Under the pieces are notes generated by a model, which saw nothing but the letters and a program-made list of their open reading frames with translations, did no database searches and was not told the DNA's origin. Source: Rhodotorula mucilaginosa (Eukaryota; Basidiomycota; Microbotryomycetes; Sporidiobolales; Sporidiobolaceae). From it: DNA of 64,000 nt. Positions 1 through 10,700 of this stretch are shown piece after piece. Location of the stretch: NCBI GenBank assembly GCA_034406715.1, contig CP137877.1:372001-436000 (forward strand), written 5' to 3'. The stretch's first letter is position 1, and each line of letters starts with the position of its first letter. The translations under genes and the position numbers were made by a program.

Positions 1-1087
1 GGCGACGGCGGCGGAGGTCCCTGTTCTGCGCTCGGTGTTGGCGACTGTCGCTCCGCATCTAGCCGGGCGAGTCTGGTCGAGTGGAACGGAGCATGGGCCG
101 ACCAGGCGATGAGAGCAGTCTGCTGCGGCCGCGACCGTCCGGCCGACAGAGCGTTGGGCGCCAGAACAGCGCGTCGGGATCCACGGGTGGCCGTGTTGAG
201 CCACATGGCGGGCGAAGCGTGGTACGCAGGGGAAGCGAGGCGGAGCATTCGGGTTGCAGTGGGGGGTTTGACGTTTGACGTTGGCCGGTTGATGAAGAAG
301 GTGACTGTGTCCGGGCAGACCAGGTCAGCTTTGCAGTGCCTTGAGCAATCGCTCGCGATGCCCCCGCGACTGCAGACCAGCAGCGTGCGAGGCGAATACA
401 CCTCGCCGGTTCGGGAACCGCAACTTGGGGAAAAGTTCGGAAGAAGAGAGACGAACAACGACTCGGCACTCACTCGGAGGTGGAACGGTTCAAGGCGAGA
501 CGGTAGCGCAGTGGTTGGAGCGAAGACAGCTTCAGGGCGAAGAGCGTTTGGTACTTGCAGGTGTGTCGGGTGCAGTCGAGTGTAGACGTCGACGAGTTGG
601 GAAACGGCGAGGCGGTGCACTGCATACGTGGCGCACGGGTGCTTCCCCCTGTCCAGTTTAGCATGAGCTGCGACGCAGGGGAGGCTCACGCGCTCACCGC
701 CGGCCTCTCGGTCTGGAACTTCCAGATCCGGCCATTTCTCCTTCGCCGACCCGCCATCTCTCCCGCACGAACCCGATTCTAGACCAGCTCTCTGGCGAGA
801 CAAGGGAGCAGAGACACAGCCACCCGCCGCCCCGTCTGATCACCACAAGGCTGGGCTCCCTTGCTCATTGCTCATTACCGTGTCGACAGTCCTGCTCACC
901 TGCTGCATCATCTCTCTCTGCTATTGACTACCGAGCGCACACCGCTGCTGCTGGCTGACTGCTGTATTGGCGGCACATTCGAGGAGGATCTACCAACTGG
1001 GTTCGGGATAAACGAGACGCTCTCTCGAGCGTGAGATCTACCGCGCATCCACGGCACCAGAAACCCCGCTCTCGACACGAGGGAACC
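1..1087. other. Left-edge region upstream of the PPN2-like gene, no gene assigned
   Basis: Several open frames of 60-160 codons exist on both strands, but none shows a recognisable domain or splice pattern and they overlap one another, as expected in GC-rich non-coding DNA. The last few hundred bases are probably promoter and 5' leader of the gene starting at 1088. An in-frame ATG at 1031 could extend that gene by 19 residues; 1088 is preferred because its context (ACCATGCC) is better. The terminal part of another gene could lie at the left edge but I cannot support one. Confidence 0.5.
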
Positions 1088-4000
1088 ATGCCACCTCATC
1101 GTCGAGCATCCTCGATCGGGCGATATGCCCCCGTGAACGAACCGGGCGACATCACCGACTCGTACACGTCGGGCGCCATGACCCCCTCCATGCGTCGCAT
1201 GAGCGGTTTCGCCACTTCTCAAACGACCATCCACGTCGGTCGAACTTCGGCAGACGACGAACTCGACGACGATGAAGATGATGATGATGATGACGCCGAA
1301 GACTTTGGCGGCGGCGGGAAGCGGTTCCGTCGCGAAAAGGACGGCGGGTTCGCCAATCCCTCTGCGAGCTCGCCCATGCTCCCCGGCTCTAGAGTCGGTG
1401 CCGGCGCAGGCGCAGCATGGCGCAGCGTCGACGGGACTCGGTACCGCAATGGCGGCGCGAACCGCCGTAACTGGGGCCTCCGCGCCAAGATCGTCGCCTT
1501 TGTCCTCGTCACGGGCGCCCTCGGCGGACTCGGCTACTTTCTCTACATCCGGAACCGAGATACGTTCCAGGATGAGAGCTTTGAAGAATGGTGGCATCGG
1601 TTCGAACTCGAGAATTACGTCCCCGAATGGATGCAAGGGTCCGAACACAATGCGACCACGACGACGACGTCGACGATTGGCGGCACCGTCGAGGCAGAGT
1701 TCGCGACCGACGAGTCGGAGCAGGCTGCACCTCAGCGAGCGTCGAGCTGGAGCAAAGCGCTCGACGCTATTCTCGAACGCCCGACCCCTTCAGCCACTTT
1801 CGGTCGATGGAGCCGTCCGACCGCCACCACCTCGACAGGTCGGTACGAATTCGAGGACTACAGCGAGGGGGACGAGCTCTCCACGGATGAGGCCGGCAAC
1901 CGCCACGATTGGACCGTCTCTTCGTCGTACAAGGACTCGTCGTCTGCCTCGGGCCTCGTCGGAAAAGGTCGGTTCGCCGACTCGGTCGGCGAAGAAGTCT
2001 TGCAGCTCGCGTCGAACGGGACTCTCTCGGCGTACAAATGGCACGCGACGCTCCCGAGCTTCGCCGGCGCCGCGAGCTCCACTCTGCTCAAAACGACTTC
2101 CAAAGCTGATGGCAGCCGGTTGATCGTCGTCGGTGAGTGATCAATCTGCTATGCGCCCAGGCTTGTGGCGCCCGCTTATTCATCAATTCTTGCCCCGCAG
2201 GCGACCTTCACGGCACTCACCGCTCGCTCGTCTCGCTCCTGCACGGCGTCTCTTACTCGACCTCGCGCGACACTCTGCTCCACACCGGCGACATCGTCAC
2301 CAAATCCACTTTCGACGACTCCCTCCGGACCCTTGCGCTGTTGAGGCAGTACGGCGCGAAAGGCGTCCGCGGCAACAACGACCAGAAGGTGCTCGAGTGG
2401 CGCAAGTGGATGGAAGCGTACGGTCCGATGCCCGTCCCCGTCGTCATCTCGAAGAAGAAACCGGTCAAAGCGGCCGCCGCCGTTTCGGGCGCTCGGCAGG
2501 TTCCTCCGAGCCTGAAAGCCGAATACCGTCCGCTCCACGGAGGGGCGCCGAAATACGGAGGTCGCAACGCTCCGGCGCCGAGGATGGTCAAAGCCAAGCG
2601 CAGCTGGCTGAGCTGGTTCACTGGCTCGGGCGAAGAAGACGAGGATGTCGAGACTAGTCAGGCCGAGCTGTCGAGCAGCTTTTCGGACGAGGACGAGATC
2701 TTCGAGGAGGAGACTTTCGACAGGGCGGGCAGCGGCAGCAGCGCCGACATCGTCAGCACTGACACCGAGGCTGCCTCGACTGCGAGCGGTGCCGCAGCCG
2801 CTTCGTCCGGCGCTCCGGACCGCTCGTGGCGCTCGAGGCCGACTCCCAACTACCGCGTCAGCGCCGCCGCTGCTGCCGACGCTGAGGAGCTTTCCGACGG
2901 CGGCGGCGACCTCCTCGGTCCCGAGTACGCCTACCTCTCTTCCGACCTTTCCGCCACGGAGCGCGAGCAACTCGGTCTCGCGATCCCAGAGGGTTGGGAA
3001 TGGGGAAGCGAACACTTTGAGCTCGCCAAGCGGTTGACGACGGCCGATGTCGAGTACCTCGAAGGGTTGCCGCTCACGCTCTGGGTCGAGGATCTCAAGA
3101 GTTGGGTCGTCCACGCCGGGATGGTCCCGTGGTCCTCGCTCCGTCGGACGCTCGCGCGCGTCTCCTCGGCTTCGTCTTCTTCTTCGAGTCGGACCTCGGC
3201 GGCGTCCAAGAAGGTCAAGCCCCTTACGGAATTGCTCGACTCGGCTTCGAGCCTCACTTTCTCCCCCTCGTCGAGTTCCCTCGCGCGCCAACTCGCCGAA
3301 TCTTCAACCCGGACCGCACTCCTCCTCGAGCAAGCCAACACCGAACCCTTCACGTTGCTCAACATGCGCACTCTCTCCCGGACCAGCGGCGGCGGCGCAT
3401 CTCGGACCTACACCTCGAGCGGCAAGGTCACCATCAAGGGCCCGCCGTCTGAATGGACCGTCAGCTCCAAGGGACGCAAGGCGAGCAAGAACAGCCAGCC
3501 GTGGTGGAGCGTCTGGGAGGAGAGCATGCAGGATTGCACCGTCAAGGCAGACGAGGACGAACTCTGCGAGGAGGCGGGGGTCATCTACGGTCATTGGGCC
3601 GGTCAAGGCCTCCAAGTTCAGGATCATTCGTGAGTTCTTTTTACTTCTCGACGGGGTTTGTCTTTCTTGCCCAATACAACCGGGACTAACAATCGGTCGT
3701 GCTATTTTCTGCGCTCGCAGCATCGGACTCGACTCGGGCTGCGTCTACGGTCGTCGCCTCTCTGCCCTCGTCGTCCCAATCGGAAACAACTCGTCGTCGT
3801 CGACAACATCTCCACTCGGCAAAGCTCTCGTCGCCCCGCCGAACGACAAGCTGGACGCCGCCACCAGCTTTGCCGAAACCGAAACCGAACCCGAATCGAG
3901 CAGCAGCACTCTTGTCTCTCCCGCCGAATCTGCGAGGGAAGAAGAGGAGCCGAGCGGTGCTACTTTCGTTCGAGGTTCAGCAGCAGCCGCACGACCCAAC

Positions 4001-4624
4001 TCTCAACCGAACTGGCACGGCGGCCTGAACCGCGTCAAGCTCTCCCCACCCGGGAGCTCCTCGGTCGTCGCCGCTGCTGCCGCTGATGACGCCGATAACG
4101 GCGACTCGACCTCTAAGGAATATTCCGATTCGAACGAGCCCACGAACGGTGCCGCCGCAAAGGAGGAGGAGAAAGAGGAGACTCGACCGTGGTGGCGCCC
4201 TTGGCTGAGGCTGCTGAGGAAGCGCGCCCCGCCGCAGGGCCGACCGGGTATCGCCCCTTGGGAATCGGCCATCCTTTCGCGGGACGAGGAGCGTACGACT
4301 TCAGCGATCGCGTCTCGGTCGACTCGTTCTTCTTCCTCTTCTGCTCCAACGACGACGACGACGACGGGCGGCGGAGGCAGTTCGAGGTCCCTCAAGAAAT
4401 TGTATGATGCTCCTTCGACCTCGACCTCAAGGAAGCAGAACGCTGCCGCTGCCAACGAGGATGACGAGGAGGATGCCCGAATCGCTTCGCCGTCAGCAGC
4501 GACTAAAGGCGACAAGGAGGCCTCCAACAATCTCCTCCGCGAACAGCAGGTCGTACTCGCTCAAGCACGAGAGGTCAACCACGCCTGGATCGTCAGCGTC
4601 GACTGCTCGGGCGAACTCGCGTAA
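1088..4624 (+). CDS. PPN2: PPN2-like membrane-anchored PPP-family metallophosphatase (putative vacuolar endopolyphosphatase)
   Basis: Exons 1088-2132, 2201-3629, 3721-4624 give 1125 residues. A single membrane segment lies near residues 133-154 after an acidic Asp-rich stretch, as in a type II vacuolar protein. PPP-type metal motifs follow in order: GDLHG built exactly across intron 1 (about residue 349), GDIVTK, RGNNDQK, VVHAGMVPW, and YGHWAGQGLQ...GLDSGCVYG, the last pair joined across intron 2. This order matches yeast YNL217W/Ppn2, which cleaves inorganic polyphosphate; the substrate is inferred from the family. It is longer than the yeast protein because of Ser-rich, acidic insertions and a long low-complexity C-terminus. 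Oddity: the usual GNH(D/E) motif reads GNND. Intron 2 has a clear GACTAAC branch site. An in-frame ATG at 1031 is an alternative start. Confidence 0.85.
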
Positions 4625-5054
4625 CCAGAACTGATCTGAATGTTCTCTCAGCACATAATGTAACGACTCTCGTCTCTCCCTTGTAGCTCACAGTATCTCC
4701 CCCTACCTACCTACCACGTTCATATGTAGCAGTTTACATCTCGCCCCCCCCCCCCTTCGCCCCCCCCCCCCCCCCTCGCAATGCCATCACGTCAGCCCTA
4801 GCTTTCTCCAGGCTTCAGTCTCAGATTCAGTTCCCCTTTCCTAGGAAGCGAGCCTCGCCTCCTGGAACGAGGTCCAGCGGACGCCTTTCGGACCCTAGGG
4901 AGCGCGTCGGCCTCTCCAATGTGTGCAGACTCTTTTCCTCCTCTTTCACACGAAAGGCGACGCACAACGGGCGGGCGAACGGGGAACCGAATTGGATGGG
5001 TATTGGATTCATTTCGGTTGGATCCCGATAATCTCCTTGGTTTCTATTGCTTGT
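4625..5054. other. Convergent intergenic region between two 3' ends
   Basis: This 430-bp interval separates the 3' ends of the PPN2-like gene (+) and the small mitochondrial protein gene (-). It holds two long cytosine tracts (4744-4755 and 4760-4775). No supported ORF. It should contain both polyadenylation regions; no single signal stands out. Confidence 0.6.
4744..4775. repeat. Paired poly-C tracts (12 and 16 C)
   Basis: A run of 12 C at 4744-4755 is followed after TTCG by a run of 16 C at 4760-4775. On the minus strand these are long G-runs that could fold as G-quadruplex. They lie about 120 bp after the PPN2-like stop codon. Run lengths may be imprecise because homopolymers are hard to sequence. 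Confidence 0.9.
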
Positions 5055-6021
5055 TCAGATCCGTACAGAGGTATCCCGTTTTGAAAGGTTGCGGAGGTCT
5101 TGCTCTGCGAGTGGCGTACGACGACGATCCGATCCGGTCAGTACGAATGAGAAGGGAGCAAATGACAAAGACGACGACGACGCACCGATTCCCCAGACGT
5201 GGGCTTTTAGGTTGAGCAAGTCGAGGTGGTGCGACTCGATCAGTTGTCGGGTTTCGTCCCTGAGCGAGTCGACCTGTTGAGTCTTTGCGGCTTGGCGCGC
5301 GAGGCGGTCGAGGCTCGTTTCGAGCGCGTTGATCCGCGAGAGGTGGGTCGTCATCTACAGTACAGCGGCGGGGTCATCAGTTGTCATGCAATGAGAGGGG
5401 TGAAAGAAAGGGGGGACGGGACCTGTTCGGTGCTGGATTTGAGTTCTTCTACGCTGGTGAGGAGTTTTTCGGACGCTTGGCGGTAATCGTCGAGGACGCG
5501 GAAGTAGCCGTACCCTCCGACCGCGGTCAACCCAAGCAGGAAGCCGATGATCCTGCGGGGGAGAGCAAAGGTCAGTTCATTCTGGGGAACGAAGGGGGGA
5601 GTGGGGAGCGGGGACTAGAGACTGACCCTCCTCGGAAGGCGCCTACGGGTCTTCGACTGCGCGCTACGGGTGCTTCTTGGACGGGTGTTTCTGGTTCCAA
5701 GCCGAGTAGTGGCAGCTGACTAGGTGCTTGCTCGGATGTTGCTGTCGTCACGGGAGCCGGGGAAGGAGGAGGAGGAGTGCTGCTGCTGCTGCTCGCGAGT
5801 GGTTGACCGTACGGGAAGCTGGCTGGTGAAGTTGCATTCTCAGCTGCTGCAGACGGTCCCTGGTCTGCGTAGAGGGCGTCCTGGGTCGTGCGAGTCGCAG
5901 TCGGGTGAGCAGGTGCGGGTGCGGCAGGTGGTGGTGCTGGTGGTGATGGCGCGGGGCGCGAGGTGGACAGGAACGCGCGCTGGAGGATGGCCCTCCTCTG
6001 TACCAGACTCCGAGTCAACAT
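5055..6021 (-). CDS. Conserved fungal mitochondrial single-span membrane protein with coiled coil, unknown function
   Basis: Exons 6021-5627, 5552-5423, 5354-5186, 5104-5055 give 247 residues. The N-terminus (MLTRSLVQRRAILQRAF) is basic and looks like a mitochondrial presequence, followed by an Ala/Pro/Ser-rich linker of about 100 residues. A glycine-rich membrane segment (GGIIGFLLGLTAVGGYGYF) follows, then a helical stretch with heptads (EKLLTSVEELKSSTEQ) and a conserved end (LKAHVWGIEQDLRNLSK). I recall similar ascomycete proteins ending in HVWG(I/M)QQDL, but cannot name a function. Phases agree at every join. The third intron (5185-5105) is 81 nt and stop-free, so its retention would add 27 residues. 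The second donor, GTCCCG, is weak. The gene is divergent from the VanZ-like gene with 77 bp between start codons. Confidence 0.75.
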
Positions 6022-6098
6022 CCCGGCGAGAGCACAGCGTGAAGAGGGACCGAGAGTGAGTGAGGTCACTCTCCCTTCGACCCTGTCCACACGCGGCC
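6022..6098. promoter_or_regulatory. Very short divergent promoter
   Basis: Only 77 bp separate the ATG at 6021 (minus) from the ATG at 6099 (plus). Both promoters and both 5' leaders must fit here or overlap the opposite coding region. The interval is C/T-rich on the plus strand and has no clear TATA box. Confidence 0.55.
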
Positions 6099-7118
6099 AT
6101 GGCGCCGCCGATCCGGTTGCCAGGCGATCCCAGGAGCAGCACGAGCAGCTGGACCACTCCCGTCCGCCAATCATGGACCCGCCTCAAGCAAGTCCGCGGG
6201 CTCGGTGACCTCGCTCGCTGGTCTCTCCGCTCGTTCCGACTCGCCCACCTCCCTTTACGCATCCGCCCCGCCTTGGTCCTCGGCACCTTCCTCGCCCTCT
6301 TGGTCCTCTCCCTCCTCGGCTTCCATCCGACCCTCGCGAGTCACCTCACCCCGGCTGCCGTCCCGTGGTCCGACAAGCTCCTCCACTTTATCTGCTTCGG
6401 AATCGCCACCGCCCTCTTTTACAGCTGTTGGGTCGTCGAGGAACACGCGAGGAGGGTCACATTTTGGCGATACTGGAACGAACTCGTCTCGCTCGTCGGA
6501 TTCACCCTCGTCGGCGGGATCGGGTCCGAATTCGTCCAGGCCTTGTTGCCGTACAAGTCGTTCCAAATCGGAGACGTCGTCGCCAATTTGCTCGGGTCCG
6601 GGCTCGCAGTCCTCATCATGCACCACTACTCGCGCGAAGCGAGGCGCGCAGCCGAACTCCGAAGGCTCTACGTTCACCTCGACCAGATCAGTCCCGAAGA
6701 CGACGACGACGAAGACTACGACGAGGAGGATAGCGGCGACTCTCTTGGCGACGACGACCGTAATCGTGATCGGAGAAGAAGAGGCAACGGAGCGGCGGCG
6801 GCGGCCACCGAAGCCGGCTTGCTGCGCCGCGAGATGCAAGAATCTCGAGGGGGAGGAGGGGGCAACAACATGCGCTTTGCCCGCGTCGATCACTCGAGCG
6901 GCAGCAACGATAGTGTCGCGAAACGGAAACAACAGCAGGCCCTCGATCCTTGGAGCGCGACCGACGATGAGATTTTTGGACTCGGCGACGACGACGACGA
7001 GGAAGGCGGAGGAGGCATGTTGACGACTCCTCCTCGTCCTCCCGGTCCACCTTCTTTGACGGTGACGCCGCCACCGCCAGCGGGACCATATTCATCCACT
7101 CCTGCTGGCCCTCTCTGA
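6099..7118 (+). CDS. VanZ-like multi-span membrane protein with long acidic C-terminal tail
   Basis: A single exon of 339 residues. The start at 6099 has a good context (GCCATGG); an upstream in-frame ATG at 6060 overlaps the region antisense to the neighbour's leader. Residues about 50-200 contain four hydrophobic segments and VanZ-like features: PWSDKLLHFICFG near the second segment and a GSEFVQALLP...IGDVVANLLG block that matches the bacterial/fungal VanZ fold. The remainder (about residues 210-339) is a cytosolic-type tail rich in Asp/Glu, Arg and finally Pro. VanZ proteins have no settled reaction; in fungi they are uncharacterised membrane proteins. The lack of introns is unusual for this window. 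Confidence 0.75.
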   Translation: MAPPIRLPGDPRSSTSSWTTPVRQSWTRLKQVRGLGDLARWSLRSFRLAHLPLRIRPALVLGTFLALLVLSLLGFHPTLASHLTPAAVPWSDKLLHFICFGIATALFYSCWVVEEHARRVTFWRYWNELVSLVGFTLVGGIGSEFVQALLPYKSFQIGDVVANLLGSGLAVLIMHHYSREARRAAELRRLYVHLDQISPEDDDDEDYDEEDSGDSLGDDDRNRDRRRRGNGAAAAATEAGLLRREMQESRGGGGGNNMRFARVDHSSGSNDSVAKRKQQQALDPWSATDDEIFGLGDDDDEEGGGGMLTTPPRPPGPPSLTVTPPPPAGPYSSTPAGPL

Positions 7119-7785
7119 GGGAGGGCGGGTGTACTCGCGCAGGGAGGCAGGAGGGAACTTTAGATGGGGTCAATGTAACAACAAGTTCTCGGGTAAACGT
7201 CTCGGAGAGAGTAGAGAGAAGTATCAACGCTTAAGACTTAATTAACTCCTCATTCCGGCGGACGACGCAAACCGGTCGAGCTTTTTGGTTCTCAACCTCA
7301 CTACCACGATCTTCTCTCTCTTTCTCCTCGTCCCCCGGAACGAAACAGACCAGACAACAGGCTCGCGAAAAAAAAAAAAAAGAAGGAAGGAAGAATGATC
7401 TCGCGTAATAGACGTGTGTGGCGAGCGGGACGAGGGGGAAAACGTGTATGGAGAGGCGGAAATTCGGGTTTTTTTCCGAGGGGAGTGAGGTTGCTACAAT
7501 TGTGAGAGAGAAAGAGATACACACAGGCTGCTGCGCAGTGGGGAGGTGAGCACCTGAGGAGAGAAGGGGGGGTATCATGGTCGTGTATGCATGACGAGAG
7601 TGGACGGGGGGGTATCGTGTATGACCTGTTTTTAAGGGTGTCAAGAAAGCCACTGCTGGCTGCTGCGAGGTGTGGGGGGGTATAGGGGGTGGGTGGGTGG
7701 ATGAACGATGATGATGAGGGATTATGGGTTTGTTGGGGGGTTTTTGAAGTTGGGGCGGGTTGGTCCCGCGGGTCGGGTTTGGCCC
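7119..7785. other. Convergent intergenic region, VanZ-like / YTH
   Basis: This 667-bp region lies between two stop codons. It holds a run of 14 A (7368-7381), several G-runs and T-rich patches but no supported gene. A 140-codon minus-strand frame (7231-7653) has no domain and skewed composition. It presumably carries long 3' UTRs of both genes. Confidence 0.5.
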
Positions 7786-10700
7786 TCAGATGGTCTCGTT
7801 GCGACCCTCGTTGGGCGACGGCGACGCCATCGCCGGCGATCTCAACGGCGGTTCGCTCGCCCGGTTCGAAGCACCCGCGCCTCCACCGCCTGCCTTGCCG
7901 TGACCGGGCGGGGTCTTATCCTCGTCCGTTTCGGACTCGCGGGAGGAGGAAGGGTGGTGGTGGCCGGAACCGCCGTTCCAGATCGGTTGCGGCGAAGACG
8001 GTCGCAACGGGATTTCGGTCCGAGAACCGGGTTCGCGGCGCCAAAACTCGTTCAGCACGAGTTCGCCGGCGGCGGGCTCAATCTCGGTGCCGTCTGCAAA
8101 TTCGTTCACCCACTCGTCAGCTCAGAGCCAAACCCCAACAACTTACTTTGGTAAAGGCTCTCGAGACGTCGAGCTTACCGCGAGAGATCTTGACTTCGCG
8201 GTTGCCGTTGAACGAGTTGCGGATGTGCCGGGTACGAACGAACGGCAGCGTGCGACTGCGAAACGAGATTTCCAGAAGTCAGAAACTGGGCGACACAAGG
8301 CGTGCATGAGAAAAAGCACGAGCGCACACTTGGATCCATTCGATGGCAAAGGGCGTGCTGCCACCTTCGGTGCGAACAGTGGCGTTGGACCTGAAGCGAG
8401 AAAGAGCAAACGGAGGTCAACCACTGGCTCGAAAGGTTGGCAAGTCACACAGCGGACGCACTTCTTTTCAGTGCTGACCGAACTCGCGCGATCGCGGGCA
8501 GTCTCAATCTTTTCGAGGCGGGCGTTGCGCGCCTCTGCCGCGTTCACGAACGCGTCTTCACCGGGGCTCGGAGTCTCCGGTGGAAGGGTCTCGTCGATGT
8601 CTTCGACCTTGATTGACGGCTGCTCCGGCGAGACGGGCGGACTCGGTTCGCGTTCGCGCATCTGCGGGTCGTAGGTGACCGACTTGCGAGCCTGATCGGC
8701 CACGTCCGGCGGGAGGTGGAGCCTCTCGGCGGTCTCGAGTGCCACTCGTTCCTGTTCTTGCGACATTGCCCTGCGGACAGACGCCGGCACGGCGGCAAGC
8801 GTAGCGGGAGCGGAACCACCCGAGACTTCGACGCCAGCACTGCTCGGAGTGGCCGTCGCCGTCGTCGTCGGCGTGATTCCGGTCGGCGAAACGTCGAGCC
8901 AGCGGTTCTCGGACGGTGAGAAGACGTGTGGCGGAACGGGCGGAGTGGCCTCGGAGGACGACGACGTGCCGTTCTCGTTCTCTTCCATGATGGTCGTATC
9001 CGGATAAGTGAGGCGGTGCTCGACAGAGGTAGCGCTTCGACCGCCAGCGGAGGAGCCGAGCGAACGGGTCGAGTGCGATGAGCTCGTACCACCGCCGTTG
9101 CCGATCGGACCTGCCATTCGAGCGTAGCCAAACCAGCTTCCGGCTCCGTTGGCTCCGAAGAGCAAGTAGACGCTTCGCGCCGTCTTGTACGCTTGCTGAA
9201 GAACAGGCTGTTAAACAAGTGTCTGGGTCAGTAACGTTCGCGCCGCCGCTGCAACTTTGCGGGAGACTCACCTCGTTGTGCGGCTGCGTGGCCCACATTC
9301 CCGTCTCGACAGACTTTTGCAGCTCAGAGATGTCGTGGCTCTTCAAGATGAAGTACCTTCGACAATTAGAAGAAAAGGTCAGATCGCGTGGGAGTGCGGA
9401 GAGAAACTCGGGGCGAGAACTCACCGTCGTTCGAAATGTCTCGCGAGGAAGCTGCTGGTCGTGCTGGCCGAGCCGATGCTCGCACTGGAACTGTTGAGCG
9501 ATACGGTGCTCTTTCGCCGCTTGTCCGACAAGCCCTTGTCCAGCGAGACGTTGATCTCGAGCGCGGGAGGCGGACTCTTCTCGCGAAGCGCCCGTTGCTC
9601 CTGCTGCATCTTGAGTTGTTGCGCGCGCACGAACGCCGTGTGCAGCCCGCCGAGTCGCTGCGCACCGACGCCCGACTTGGAATCGTCTTCTGCCTTGCGC
9701 ACGCGGCAAACGAGCGGTTTCGCGCGACCATCGTCCGGTCGCAGGGTGACTCCGTTCGTGACCGCGATCGAATGGTGGAGGTGCAAGTTGGTGATATAGT
9801 TCACGAAAGCGCAGTTCGACCGGGTGATCAGGTGAATCGATTCGACCCCGTTCGAATCGAGGTCGGCCGCCTCGTCTCCTGGGGTGGGCACCATTCCGCA
9901 TTCCGCCGGCGTCGGACGGGTCTGGAAGAATTGCCACAGCTCGGCGTGGCTGGCATCAGACGGAACATTGCCGACCCTGTCAACAGCAAAAAAAGACCCA
10001 CGCGTCAGATAACTTTCTCCTCATCATCGCATAACGCTGCAGACCGATCGGAACCCCCTGCGCCCGATTGCGCTCAATTTCTCCGCTTCAAAAAGGGGAC
10101 AATGGACTGACCACAGAGCGTGCAGCGAGTGCGTAGGAGGTCTCGGCAGGTCCTTCCGAGACCTACCGCCGCCGACTCGCGGTGGGACCCATCCATGCCT
10201 CGCAGTGCTCGACGGCGGCGGCGGTGGTGGTGGCAAAGGCAAATCAGAGGACGATCCCATCTCTGCCATATCGATCGGTGGCGGTGGCGGCATGAGGCCG
10301 CTCGCAACAACCGGAGGGGGCGCAATAGTCGACGAAGGGTAGCCCGATCGAGTGGCGTACCGCGAATCCATCGGGCTTGGACCGATCTGTTGTGCGTCTT
10401 CAACGAGAAGTTCGGACGGAACCGAGGTAACAACGAGGGGAGATTGCGGGAGAGCGAAGGCGGGGTCGACGGCAGGTCCAGGCTCGTGTACGCTCGGCGG
10501 CGGCGACAGGAATGGACCGCCATGAGGAGGAGGGTGACCACCGCTCGGTATTCGTTGGCGATCGAGGCTGATCCGGTCAGACGAAATCGAGCGACCGGCC
10601 GAGATGGGGTAGGCGACTTGCGTCTGCGTCGTCTCGAAGGGCGAAACGGGTCCGGTCCCTGGCGAAGTTTCCGTCGACGGAGGTGACGCAAAGTGGGGGT

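Noticed and set aside
480-590. tRNA-like box A (TAGCGCAGTGG) near 505
   Set aside because: No matching box B (GGTTCGANTCC) or foldable acceptor and T arms follow within a plausible distance.
1031-1087. Upstream start for the PPN2-like protein
   Set aside because: In frame and possible, but the ATG context is poorer and the 19 added residues look like translated leader; kept only as an alternative.
7231-7653. 140-codon minus-strand ORF in the VanZ/YTH convergent gap
   Set aside because: Codon use and residue composition are unlike the neighbours and there is no domain; more likely 3' UTR sequence.
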